DNA of 64,000 nt. It comes from Conchocele bisecta (taxonomy: Eukaryota; Mollusca; Bivalvia; Lucinida; Thyasiridae). The stretch is taken from contig CM055275.1 in the NCBI GenBank assembly GCA_029237695.1, forward strand, positions 4,528,160 through 4,592,159, given 5' to 3'. The stretch's first letter is position 1, and each line of letters opens with the position of its first letter. Under the pieces are notes generated by a model that saw only the letters and a program-made list of their open reading frames with translations, searched no databases and was not told the origin of the DNA. This document shows, piece by piece, positions 36,078 to 46,300 of the stretch. The position numbers and the translations under genes were made by a program.

Positions 36078-36383
36078 CCCCAGCACAATAGTAGATGGGG
36101 CATTTAGTGTTACGATCTTTATTTTATTATGCCCCAGCACAATAGTAGATGGGGCATTTAGTGTTACCATTGTCCGTATGTCCCTCCCGCCCCGTGCCGT
36201 CCGTCACTGACCTTGTAACTCGTAAAACGCTTCTTTATGGTGTGTAGCTGCACAAAGTGAATTTATATTTTTGCAATGACACGGAGCCATTGGTTATCTC
36301 CCCCTTTTTGACTTGGAATTTTGCCTCGTTTACTATCAAAGCGATATGTGGTGCATCCGTGTTCTATGAACATATTTTCTAGT
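36078..36383. repeat. CCGTCC-containing repeat module, short copy
   Basis: ATGCCCCAGCACAATAGTAG appears twice (36077 and 36131), then GTCCGTATGTCCCTCCCG, GTTATCTCCCCCTTTTTGAC and the tail CATCCGTGTTCTATGAACAT. Same frame as 11398-12075. Confidence 0.75.
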
Positions 36384-36430
36384 TGTTGGTGTCAATTGGT
36401 GTTATTATTTTATGTGATTTTATTATTTTA

Positions 36431-36822
36431 TAATTCCAGCACAAAAATATTTACACAATTCCCTAACATTTGATTGGCCCGTAGCAAGTCTCTGTCCAAA
36501 ATTTATATCCCAGTAAAGTCCCACGCCAAACTACTTTCTACAGGTGCGCTGTCAGTGCTGTCAATGTAAACAAATGGCTGCCGTCTGTCAAAATAAACAC
36601 ATTTTCTTGATGAATTTATTTCAAATGCTGGAATTATAAGGAAAGAATGGCCGTTTTTGTTGAATTTATCGGGGATATAAACTTGGAAAAGTCGCGGAAA
36701 TACTGGACGAGGCCTTCCGGCCTTCGTCCAGTATTCTCCCCCCCACCCCCCCCACCCCCCCCCCGACTTTTCCAAGTTTAGACCCCGATAAATTCCACAA
36801 AAAGGCCATTCATTCCTATAAT
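36431..36822. mobile_element. Family B element with poly-C insertion
   Basis: Starts TAATTCCAGCACAAAAATAT; body interrupted by AGGTGCGCTGTCAGTGCTGT; hairpin with centre GGCCTTCCGGCC; the right arm is broken by a C-rich run at 36737-36764; ends GGCCATTCATTCCTATAAT. Confidence 0.8.
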
Positions 36823-36893
36823 GTTATTGTATGTGATTTTATTATTTTATGTTATTGTTGGCTTGTTGGCAGTGTTTGCGGATTGGCCACAGA

Positions 36894-37090
36894 TTAACCC
36901 TTAGAATACGGGAAGACAAAAATTGTTGTCTGCCGTTGTTTCCTATTTGTCTTTTTCTCAATAAAAACATGGTTTGGCAACACTTTAGAATCATTTCCTG
37001 CAGACCATGTCTTGAGATTTGTATATATAAATGGAAATAAAAATTATAACCAGCAGACGTCAAAAGTTAGTTCCGCATTGTAAGGGTTAA
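36894..37090. mobile_element. Family C MITE, TTAA-flanked
   Basis: TTAACCCTTAGAATACGGGA and GCATTGTAAGGGTTAA borders. Only one palindrome arm remains (CATGGTTTGGCAACACTTTA, GAATCATTTCC). Confidence 0.75.
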
Positions 37091-37179
37091 TACACTATAT
37101 ATGGGCCAGTGTATATTTTCTAACCGTGTCACATGTTCGTAATTCACCGATAATGAAATAAGAATCATATAATTTTATT

Positions 37180-37790
37180 GTCGCACCCGCTTGCGGACAG
37201 CGCAATATAGTCAGCACATTGGTGTCCTTACATACGTACATGCGATGCATGCATCCGGAATTAAAGTGTTTGGTTAAAGTTTTTCAGTATAATATGAAAG
37301 CCTCGGCGGGCATGACATGTGGGCCGCGGCCATCTAGTGTTGAAAGCTGATAAATTTTTATAGCACACGTGGAATGTGTATATTTTTATTTTCCAACAAT
37401 TGCAAACAAGCACGAGAGCACTTTATATATAAATGCTTCCGTAGACACAGATGGAGGCACAAGACTCATTCTTACCCCATCACTCCTTCTTACTGCGGGG
37501 GAAACCCCATTACAACAGGTTAAATATGGGATTCGACCCCAGAAACGCGGCCGAAAATGGCCGTTACGGTCTGTTGACAGGCTGTGAAACACAACTAAAT
37601 CAATAAATCTGTGAGAAATGTGCTCGTTGTCAAATGCACTAAAGGACACGCAAAATTATGCGCTGACAATTTGGTGAACTATCAACATTGTTTTTCCAAA
37701 TTCTATGGCCATCATGCATTTTTCCATGTCCAGCATGTTTTTGTGTATTCAATGCAAATGTTATTAACTGCAAAGGTAATTTTCAGGCTG
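37180..37790. other. Intergenic sequence, no gene supported
   Basis: Facing short ORFs at 37369-37649 overlap on both strands and show no domain. The sequence TTAAATATGGGATTCGACCC has the style of a family H 3' segment. Nothing further recognised. Confidence 0.4.
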
Positions 37791-38840
37791 TAGAAACAGC
37801 AATGCAATTGTTGAATTTGAACATGTTATTAAATCAATGCAACATATTTAACAGCAGAGTTGTGGAATCAATGCAATGTGTTTAACCTTTAAAATGCTGA
37901 ATTAAATTTTGTCGCTTGCTGTTTGTTTTTAACTTCCATTTTTCTTGATAAAATCATGGTTTGACAGCATTTTGATTGATTCTAAAATATTGCCAAACCA
38001 TGATTTTGTTGAGAAATAAAGATAAAACTATGAAATTACAGCAGACGACAATTTTTGTTTTCCTCATTTTAAGGGTTAAGAGCAAAATAACATGTACAAT
38101 TAAGTGCTATCTCTATGTTGGAGTGTAAAAGGCTCTATTGGGAATTCTTGCAATGTGAATGAAAACAGCAGATTTTGTGGAATCAATGCAATGTGGTGTA
38201 ACACATATTTGCACAATGTGTTTTAGTTTGTAAAGTTGAATTTGCCAAGTATATATACATGTAATGCAGGTTTCATTATCGTCAATGCAGAAGTTGATTC
38301 CTGGTAATTCAAGGTTTTGCGAAAACAATGCAGTATGTTAGAATAGAAGGTTTGTGACATCAGTATATGTGAAATGTATTGTATAGCATATAATGGTAAT
38401 ATTTGTGACATATTATAATGGAATATCAATATGCATTATAAATAAAGATTTGTGACATCAATATACATGTAACGCATTATAACCAAAGTTTTGTAACATC
38501 AATATAACATCAATACACATGTAACGCTTTGTAATGGGAGATCAATATATACATGCAATGTATTGTAAAGGAACATTTGTGACATCAATATATACATGCA
38601 ATGTATTGTAAGGGAACATTTGTGACATCAATATATACATGCAATGTATTGTAAAGGAACATTTGTGACATTAATATACATGTACATATTTAACCTATTA
38701 TAACAGAAAATGTGTGACATCAGTTTACATGTATTGTAAAGGGAGATTTGTGACATCAATATACCGGTACGTGTGCATGTAAATATTGTAATAGATAGAA
38801 GATTTGCGGAATCAATGCAATTTATTTAAAGCTGAAGTGC
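37790..38840. repeat. About 50-bp tandem array (GTGACATCAATATATACATG)
   Basis: Units with TTTGTGACATCAATATATAC, ATGCAATGTATTGTAAAGG; best copies at 38550-38670, older variants (TGTGGAATCAATGCAATGTG) at 37790-37880 and 38160-38230. A TTAA-flanked family C MITE (37882-38079) sits in it. Confidence 0.75.
37882..38079. mobile_element. Family C MITE, TTAA-flanked, inside the array
   Basis: TTAACCTTTAAAATGCTGAA left, CATTTTAAGGGTTAA right. Core CATGGTTTGACAGCATTTTG / CAAAATATTGCCAAACCATG, with centre altered; GTCGCTTGCTG and CAGCAGACGAC arms. Confidence 0.75.
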
Positions 38841-38989
38841 TTATGCATTTTGAATGCCAGTATAATGATGGGAGCTAGGGTATATTGTCTAGTCAGCCGT
38901 CTGTTAAGACTTTGCTGTTGAACGGATGTTAAACCCTAATCAATCCTCTAGTCAACATGATTGTTTTTTGTCGATATAAAAGTTCAACC

Positions 38990-39160
38990 ATTTCATGTGG
39001 GTGGCAGGTGGGAGCATGCGATGGGTAATTTAACGATCAGGACCCATCCTTACCGGAATCTCGAACGGAGACCTGGTTTGGCCCTCAGGTACGGCTTTGG
39101 CATTCTTGTATGTTGGCCCGGCCGTAGCTGTTTAAACACCAATAAACACTCATTATATTT
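38990..39160 (+). mobile_element. Family H SINE-like copy, internally deleted
   Basis: GGCAGGTGGGAGCATGCGAT, GGAGACCTGGTTTGGCCCTC, then a direct jump to GGCCCGGCCGTAGCTGTTTA and AACACCAATAAACACTC. Compare the full copy at 59948-60350. Confidence 0.65.
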
Positions 39161-39679
39161 CAGCATTTTCAGAACCAAGTAATACTCGTAATATCTGGAC
39201 CATTATCTGTGGGACAAATCAGGCTTTATTAACCCCTCAATGTTAGGGGATGTTGCGTTATTCCATGTACCGGCATGTAAGTACATGCATGATAATATTT
39301 GGCCACAATGCGTGTCTGGAGATGATGCTTTGTTTTGCATACGACCCACGTCGGGCCGCCCAAGGTCACTGCACAAGCACATATGTTCACCTTGTTTGTA
39401 TGGCAAATGCGTTTATATTTTATTTTTTATTATCACGGCTGCCCGTGTGATGATTAGCCTCGTGTGATGATTAGCCTCGTAATAATGATGCCCTTGTTGT
39501 ATTTAGTATTGTTGTTGTGATTTTTGTTCACTCATGTTTGCATGCTGACATGTTTTGAAGCTTTTTAGCTAAATAAAACTTATTACTGATCACAAATGTA
39601 TTCTCAATGTTGGTACCTGTAGTGTGTAGCATTATGGCTTTGTTCTTGAGCCCACCATCATGAAAGCAAGACAATTGTG

Positions 39680-40215
39680 GCTGTGACTGGGCAAATGGGG
39701 CTTATGGGTTTTGTGACCAATGTAGATTCAGACCAGCCTGTAGTTCCACCAATGAAACGCCCGTCAGTCATGCTTCTTTTAACAAGCAATACAGATCGTT
39801 ATCACTCCACAGGAGTGTGCTATTTGATCATTAGCCGATTTCATAAAAATTGCAAAGTACTGCTTATCTAGCAAAGTATACTTTGAGCGAGTAATCATTG
39901 ATTTTTCCGAAATGCATTATTTCATACAGAACTAATGGTTGCATATATTTGATGATTAAAGCTATGCAGAATTATCATACTGAATGTATTTTTATTATAC
40001 TGAATGTATTACATTATCACAGCCATTTTGGCTGTGATAATGTAATAAATTCAGTATAATAAAAATTAATAAATTTGTCCTAAAATTGAAAATTTCTCCC
40101 TCAAAAGTATACTTTGCTAGGAAAGTATACTTTGCAATGTTGGTGAAATCGGCTACAGGAGCGACGCTGGTCAAAATTACCATAAGCCCCATTTCTCCAT
40201 TCACAGCCACAATTG
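39680..40215. mobile_element. Family L MITE split by a family E MITE
   Basis: L left part 39685-39831 (GGGGCTTATGGGTTTTGTGA, CCAATGTAGATTCAGACC), L right part 40156-40205 (GAGCGACGCTGGTCAAAATT, CATAAGCCCCATTTCTCC). Between TA dinucleotides, 39832-40155, is E: TAGCCGATTTCATAAAAATT to GGTGAAATCGGCTA, with the TTACATTATCACAGCC palindrome. Confidence 0.8.
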
Positions 40216-40566
40216 TGTCCGTTCAGTCATCAAATTACTTGACATGAAACTTCATATTCCTGCTTTCTGTTATTAGAAGTGTGAAGTCGTGTGATAAACA
40301 GAATCTCAAACTTGTATGTATTTGATACGAGATTCATGAAACTCGTCAGCAATTGTCTGCACATCGCCAGAGGCTAGGTACATAAATTGTGCCGACTCGT
40401 TTCATAAATCTTGTATCAAAGGGAAACTCGTTTGAGATCCTCTGTATAATTATGTGATTATATTATATTATTCCGTCTCTCCATATAATCTCAACACATT
40501 TTGGTAAAACAGGTAAAACCATTATTACTCTGCTTAATTAGTGATAAGAGAAATCAGTCATCAGAT

Positions 40567-40893
40567 CTACACTAGAGAATATGTGATAGTTGACTTCAAC
40601 GTTCTATCTCTCCACATAATATCAACGATATTCAATATAACCGGTAGCACCATTATTACTGCTATATAACCTGCCTTCGGTATAGGGCTTGTGCTACCAA
40701 TGGGAGGTAACCACAAGCCCCGCCTAGTTGCGTCCCTTACATGATGGGAAAACACGGCAACCGTGAGTAGCATTGTCAGCGTTTGAACGTGTCGTGTTTT
40801 TGAGATCACGGAATATATAACGAGGAGTGTAATGACAGCGATGGCCAAGGTCGAGCTGTGGAATGGAGGGCGATTCTTAAGCGATAGCGCATC
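40567..40893 (-). CDS. TMEM267: TMEM267 exon 3 (C-terminal)
   Basis: Acceptor CTCTCTTTCACAG reads on the minus strand just above 40893. It encodes DALSLKNRPPFHSSTLAIAV, then TMLLTVAVFSHHVRDATRRG and LWLPPIGSTSPIPKAG, ending YSLV and TAG. SHHVRDATRRGLW lines up with SHHIRDGIRHGLW of vertebrate TMEM267. Two or three membrane-spanning stretches are visible. Confidence 0.9.
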   Translation of the reverse strand, partial: DALSLKNRPPFHSSTLAIAVITLLVIYSVISKTRHVQTLTMLLTVAVFSHHVRDATRRGLWLPPIGSTSPIPKAGYIAVIMVLPVILNIVDIMWRDRTLKSTITYSLV

Positions 40894-43800
40894 CTGTGAA
40901 AGAGAGAAGAGAATAAGGAATTATCCCGTCAACACAGTGCGTATGTGCCGTGAAACATGGCGCCGTGAAACATTTTTGATATCCAGTATAATTTTTGCAT
41001 TTTACAGCCATTTGTAGGTGTCGACGGGATAAATAGAATAGTAGGTTAGTGCCGTGAATGGGAAAAAATATCTGGCGCGGCACGGAAACAGGATGTGCCC
41101 GGCAGAGCCACGCCCATCCCGTTTCCTGAGCCTTGCCAGATATTTTTTCCCATTCACGGCACTAACCTACTATTCTCTATCTATTTTCCTTATTTCTCAA
41201 CCAAAGTATATGTTGTGACCACTCATTTGAACCGTCTCGACGAGACGGTTCAAATGATTGGTCACAACATATACTTCTGATGAGAAATAAAGAAATTCAT
41301 GAGCCTTGCCGGATATTTTTTCCTGTGAAAGAGAGAAGAGAATTAAAAGGAATTCTAAAAGGAATTAAAATATTAACCCTTTCAACACTACATACCTGTA
41401 TAGTGGTATTGGCAGTGTATATTCAGATGAACCCACCACCCCTTTCATAAATGGACTAGTCTGAAAATCATTTTGTGACATTTGGATTGGTTGCAAAATT
41501 AACATATCAAAATCCATTCCAGTTACTTATGGGTGAACAGGTTAAGAACAAACATTGAGCTCGCCTATCAATTCAACAATTGTGCACAGTTTTCCTTGAT
41601 ACAAATGAGCAAGTGCAATAAAAGCTCGAGAACGAAACACATGTCTAGATTAGTCGTTTGCTGTGTTATAACAATAAATGAAGTGTGGTTTTAATTCACT
41701 GGGCCCTGGGATAATACAGTGTGATAGACAATATATTGCTATAAAGGGTTGTTTCACCATTCTGGTACTTGTACTCTACAATATTCACAAACATCATTGC
41801 TTCTCGCCTTTAACTGAATGCTGTTCAAATGATTGGTGGTTTCTTACCTTTAACTGAATGGCGTTCAAATGAACGGTGGTTTCTTACCTTTAACTGAATT
41901 GTGTTCAAATGAACGGTGGTTTCTTACCTTTAACTAAATTGTGTTCAAATGAACGGTTGTTTCTTTAATACCTTTAACTGAACGGTGTTCAAATGAATGG
42001 CGGTTTCTCACCTTTAACTGAATCGATCGGGCAGCAAGGAAATGGTCAATGTCCACTGACATGGACAATACCATACATACAGCGCATTCGGTCAAGCTGC
42101 GGACACTTCCAATCTCATGACTGACCACTACAGCCCACGAAACACCGCCTGGAAGGGAAGAGACGAGGAGATGGAAAATATTGTTTTTTGTTCTACACAA
42201 GGAACATTATAGAAGCCGATACATGCCACCTAAATTTGTTTTATATTTCGAAATAACGATGTAGCAATGTCGTTATTTCGACATATACCCGGTAAAATAA
42301 TTATAGGTGACATTTATCTTTCTAGGTGACATTTATCAGCTTCTGTAGTAAATATAGTGATCAATATTTCTCTGTTTCTCCTAGACAGTTCAAATGAGTG
42401 ATAATAAGAACATTTTATTGAAAAGAAAAAAACGAAATGTCTCGATGCATTCAAAAGTAAATATTGTGATCATTCCTTTTAACTATGTGAATGGCCATCA
42501 TTTGAACTGTCTCATTAAGACAACTCAAATGAGCTGATATACTTGAAGATATATTGAAATTGAGAAGTAATAAAAATAAACTCTCGTTGATTTGCCACTG
42601 CAACCCATGTAACAGTAAATATATATTTACACCACTTTGTGTTAACAGTATTTACATTCTAAATACATGTAATTGTCTTATTTCTACTCAAACATGCCTA
42701 TTGTTACCACCATTTGAACGCGGGTTGAAGTAACGGAGCAATGTCTATAAACGCAATAAATATACCTCAACAGTATAAGACTAATAGAGTACAAGAGCTC
42801 CGCGGAGCAAGATGTCCCGCCTGGCGCAGCTTGATAGTACATAAGGAGCTTGTAATAACCTTGGGGTTAATGAGCACCATGGGCTTTCTGTAGAATGATG
42901 CGGGATGTTGTTACAAATGCATGTATGCAATATTAAAGCATAAACTGAGCGTTAACTTTTCCAAACACGGAAATTTCTAATTCATTGACCTTTCAGGTTT
43001 GCGGGCACCATGGGCTTTCTGTAGAATGATGCGGGATGTTGTTACAAATGCACGTATGGAATATTAAAGCATAAACTGAGCGTTAACTTTTGCAAACACG
43101 GAAAGGTCAGTGACCTTGACCTTTGGGGTTAGCGGGCACCATGGGCTTTCTGTAGAATGATGCGGGATGTTGTTACAAATGCATATGCAATATTAAAGCA
43201 TAAACTGAGCATTAACTTTTCCAAACACGGACATTTCTAAGTCAGCGACCTTGACCTTTGGGGTTTGCGGGCACCATGGGCTTTCTGTAGAATGATGTGG
43301 GATGTTGTTACAAATGCATGTATGGAATATTAAAGCATAAACTGAGCGTTAACTTTTCCAAACACGGACATTTCTAAGTCAGTGACCTTGACCTTTGGGG
43401 TTAGCGGGCACCATGGGCTTTCTGTAGAATGATGCGGGAAGTTGTTACAAATGCATGTATGGAATATTAAAGCATAAACTGAGGGTTAACTTTTCCAAAC
43501 ACGGAAATTTCTAATTCATTGACCTTGACCTTTCAGGTTTGCAGGCACCATGGCCTTTCTGTAGAATGATGCGGGATGTTGTTACAAATGCACGTATGGA
43601 ATATTAAAGCATAAACTGAGCGTTAACTTTTGCAAACACGGAAAGGTCAGTGACCTTGACCTTTGGGGTTAGCGGGCACCATGGGCTTTCTGTAGAATGA
43701 TGCGGATTGTTGTTACAAATGCATGTATGGAATATTAAAGCATTCCATTGAGGGAAACAGAAGTTACAATGAATTAACCGGAGAGTTCAACAGACCTAAA

Positions 43801-45358
43801 CGCAAAAACTTAACGTTGAATGCATGTGAAAAGTAGGTCAATGAACCATGAAAACTAGGTCAAGGTCACATGGGCTCCCTCTGTGTGAGATGGTTACACC
43901 ACAGTGTTGATGTATACCGAAGCATTCCATCAAGGGAAACAGAAGTTGTAATACATTAAACTGAGCGTTAACTTTTCCAAACACGGAAATTTCTAAGTCG
44001 GTGACCTTGGCCTTTGGGGTTAGCGGGCACCATGGGATTTATGTAGAATGATGCAAGATGTTGTTACAAATGCATGTATGGAATATTAAAGCATTCCATG
44101 GAAACAGAAGTTACAATGAATTAACCTGAGCATTAAGTTTTAGAAACAGAGCTAAACGCAAAAACTTAACATTGAATGCATGTGAAAAGTAGGTCAATGA
44201 ACCATGAAAAGTAGGTCAAGGTCACATGGGCTCCCTCTGTGCGAGATGGTTACACCACAGTGTTTATGTATACTAAGTATGTAGGTCGTAGGAGTTATAG
44301 TTTTCTGTAAACTGAGCTAAATGCAAAAACTTAACATGAAATGTTGACGCCGCCTCCGACGCCGATGCCGACGGAAAAGCTATGCGTATGTCTCGCTTCT
44401 GCTAAAGCAGGCGGGACAAAAATTAAACATTCCTTCACTTCTTTTGTTTTCACTTACTGATACTCTCGGCTATATTTAACATATTCATAGACTTTCTCTG
44501 TTACTTCAATATGTGCATTTGTCAGAAAGTAAGAAAATAGGAATATCAATTTTGCATCCTTGCTGATTGATTGGTTGCAGTTTTACATTACGATTGGGTT
44601 CATACTTTCCGGAACCCACTATACCGGATTTGGCCCTCATGTACATTTTTGGCTTTCTTGTATGTGAGAGTTGAGTCAGGCTATGCCCCATATATAAAAG
44701 TAAGATTAGCGCTAATCCTATTACTTTTAGGGGATGGGATAAATGATGCTGGTGTGGCAGGGAGGGCCTGGCACCAGATCAGGTTGTTCTAATTTCAGGA
44801 CTGAATATATATTTTGATTGTAAATATTGAGTTCTGAAGTTGGGATTTACCCCCCTTGGACAGGTGGATATGGGACTCGACCCCGTTGACCCGTCTGCGT
44901 GTAGACTCCCTGAGGCTTGTACCTCTATGTCAGAAAAGCGGACGTTAAACCCTATTCACTCACTCACTCATCCATTCAACACAAAGATCATATAGAGATG
45001 TGTCGATGGGGATGATATTCAGTAAAGCTACGTAAGATATGAATCCTTGCGGGTGCATTCATCATTAATATGACATGTGTACCAACCTGAACTCCCGATC
45101 TTGGTGACACAAGCCATAGGATGAACATTATTTTCAAATTTGATAGGCAACTGTTGCGATAATGATGACCACCTCTCTATTTGGAATATTATTTAATTAC
45201 AGAATGTACCTATTATTCCATGTATTATATTATCCATCAATGCACCCGTCATATGTTGCTTAGCAACAGGTAAGGTCATCAGAAAGTCACCAAGGAGACA
45301 GCTCAGAAGGAGACATGCTTCCAGGACAAATATCTTTAATGCAGCAGCTAACATTCTT
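40567..45358 (-). CDS. TMEM267: TMEM267-like membrane protein, complete three-exon gene (overview)
   Basis: On the minus strand exons 45358-45210 (start ATG 45354-45352), 42148-42012 and 40893-40567 join in frame (145+137+327 coding nt) to 202 residues plus stop; human TMEM267 is about 215. Conserved landmarks as I recall the family: LMDNIIHGIIGG, VSWAVV, SVDIDHFLAA, PPFHSS and FSHHVRDATRRGLWLPPIG. Several hydrophobic stretches indicate a multi-pass membrane protein. The DxDH and HHxxRD pattern resembles YdjM-type membrane-bound putative hydrolases, but function is unknown. It lies tail-to-tail with CPT1. Both introns hold repeat arrays. Start choice: first ATG, four bases after an acceptor; upstream exons would be 5' UTR. 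Confidence 0.88.
40894..42011. repeat. TMEM267 intron 2: hairpin element and family D copy
   Basis: A 42-bp perfect inverted repeat (AGAATAGTAGGTTAGTGCCG outward; arms 41035-41076 and 41135-41176). A second hairpin, TTTGAACCGTCTCGACGAGA at 41210-41250, lies between AGTATATGTTGTGACC and GGTCACAACATATACTT. A D copy with TTAA borders is at 41373-41545 (TTAACCCTTTCAACACTACA). A related copy of the first hairpin is at 62066-62380. Confidence 0.8.
41813..42011 (-). repeat. 40-bp minisatellite copied from the TMEM267 exon 2 donor
   Basis: On the minus strand TTCAGTTAAAG|GTGAGAAACC is the true exon end and donor. Five more copies of the form ATTCAGTTAAAG|GTAAGAAACC or GTATTA follow, spaced about 40-46 bp, each with TTTGAACAC. 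Several copies match the donor consensus better than the true site. Use of the nearest copy would add 40 nt and break the frame. Confidence 0.9.
42012..42148 (-). CDS. TMEM267: TMEM267 exon 2
   Basis: Strong acceptor CTCTTCCCTTCCAG above 42148 and donor AAAG|GTGAGA below 42012. The first two bases complete Gly; then GVSWAVVVSHEIGSVRSLTE, CAVCMVLSMSVDIDHFLAAR, SIQLK. SWAVV and DIDHF are the recognisable family motifs. Confidence 0.9.
42150..42790. other. TMEM267 intron 1, right of exon 2: decayed hairpin elements
   Basis: GTCGTTATTTCGACATA / GAAATAACGATGTAGCAATG form a small palindrome at 42250-42280. CAGTTCAAATGAGTGATAAT and ATTTGAACTGTCTCATTAAG (42380, 42500) are decayed copies of the GTCTCGACGAGAC hairpin family. 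No gene. Confidence 0.5.
42790..44420. repeat. About 135-bp tandem array with TGTCCCGCCTG ends
   Basis: Left end GAGCTCCGCGGAGCAAGATG then TCCCGCCTGGCG; right end TTCTGCTAAAGCAGGCGGGA. Between are about seven units of CACCATGGGCTTTCTGTAGA, GATGCGGGATGTTGTTACAA, TAAACTGAGCGTTAACTTTT and GTGACCTTGACCTTTGGGGT, then two longer units with GGTCACATGGGCTCCCTCTG. It fills most of TMEM267 intron 1. Confidence 0.85.
44590..44970 (+). mobile_element. Family H SINE-like copy with CACT tail
   Basis: GGGTTCATACTTTCCGGAAC start region, TATGTGAGAGTTGAGTCAGG, AGGGAGGGCCTGGCACCAGA, ATTTCAGGACTGAATATATA, then GCGGACGTTAAACCCTATTC and a (CACT)n tail. The GACGTTAAACCC plus CACT end is a frequent molluscan SINE end. 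Confidence 0.75.
45210..45358 (-). CDS. TMEM267: TMEM267 exon 1 with start codon
   Basis: Minus-strand acceptor TTGTATTTCAG precedes 45358, then AAGA and ATG (45354-45352). Encodes MLAAALKIFVLEACLLLSCL, LGDFLMTLPVAKQHMTGALM and DNIIHGII, with donor ATAG|GTACAT below 45210. DNIIHGIIG corresponds to DNAVHCVIG of vertebrate TMEM267. The first 28 residues are a hydrophobic membrane or signal-anchor segment. Confidence 0.85.
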
Positions 45359-45372
45359 CTGAAATACAAGAA

Positions 45373-45847
45373 CAGATCTCCAGATAAGGTGTGTATTGGC
45401 GTGTTTTCAGCACTTATTTCAGCAGAATACCCATTATAGGAATGAATGGCCTTTTTGTGGAATTTATCGGGGTATAAACTTGGAAAAGTCGCGGGAATAC
45501 TGGACGAAGGCCGGAAGGCCTCGTCCAGTATTCCCGCGACTTTTCCAAGTTTATATCACCGATAAATTCAACAAAAAGGCCATTCATTCCTTATAATTCC
45601 AGCATTTGAAATAAATTCATCAAGAATATGCATTGATTATTCAAAGTTTGAGTACAAAATACACTCAGAAATGTGAAAATACTGTAATAAAGTTAAAATT
45701 TACTTAGTTGAGCTCGTAAAGTGCTTAAATAAGTGAATTTTTATTTTTAATAAGGATGAAAATCAATAATACATTTGTAAAAGATGCATTGAATTTGAAA
45801 TATGGGGGTATACTACTCTTTAGATACAAAACTTATCTGGGGCGAGT
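45373..45847. mobile_element. Family A element with nested family B hairpin
   Basis: Starts CAGATCTCCAGATAAGG and ends AAACTTATCTGGGGCGAG. Interior of the 18626 type (AAATAAGTGAATTTTTATTT, AAAATCAATAATACATTTGT, CCCCATATTTCAAATT reverse). Family B hairpin 45433-45624 (ATTATAGGAATGAATGGCCT, centre GGCCGGAAGGCC) is inserted in it. The left end is 14 bp from the TMEM267 exon 1 acceptor. Confidence 0.8.
45433..45624. mobile_element. Family B hairpin, nested copy
   Basis: Arms with GGCCTTTTTGTGGAATTTAT and TTGGAAAAGTCGCGGGAATA face their complements; ends with TTATAATTCCAGCATTTGAA and ATAAATTCATCAAGAA, the beginning of the B body. Same form as 26443-26650. Confidence 0.8.
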
Positions 45848-45877
45848 AATATTTGTGACTTGATCGTCTGTTCCATT

Positions 45878-46300
45878 TGTAACGATCGGGGTTCATCCTT
45901 ACTGGAATCCAGACTGGAGACCTGGTTTGGCCCTCACATACGTCTTTGGCAAGTTGTATGTGACAGTTGAATCTGGTTATACCCCTTATGTGAGTATTAC
46001 GATATTCGTAATCCTATTTTACGGGAAGGGGCCAAGTGACTTGGTGTGGTATGGACCTGGCACCAGGTCGGGTTATTCTAATTTCAGGGCTGAATATATT
46101 TGTTCTTGATGTAAATATTCCGTTCTGATTTTTATGATTTTCCCCCCAATGCAGCAGGTTAAAATGGGATCGAACCCGTTTGCCCGGCCTTACATGACCT
46201 TAGCTGTTGATAGGCCATTAAACACTAACTAACAAACAAACAACTTAGCTGTTGATAGGCCATTACAAACAAACAAACAAACAAACAAACAAAAACAAAC
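45878..46300 (+). mobile_element. Family H SINE-like copy with AAAC tail
   Basis: GGGTTCATCCTTACTGGAAT, GGAGACCTGGTTTGGCCCTC, GGGGCCAAGTGACTTGGTGT, GGCACCAGGTCGGGTTATTC, GCAGCAGGTTAAAATGGGAT, CTTAGCTGTTGATAGGCCAT, then an (ACAA/AAAC)n tail to 46300. Best complete plus-strand copy. Confidence 0.8.
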
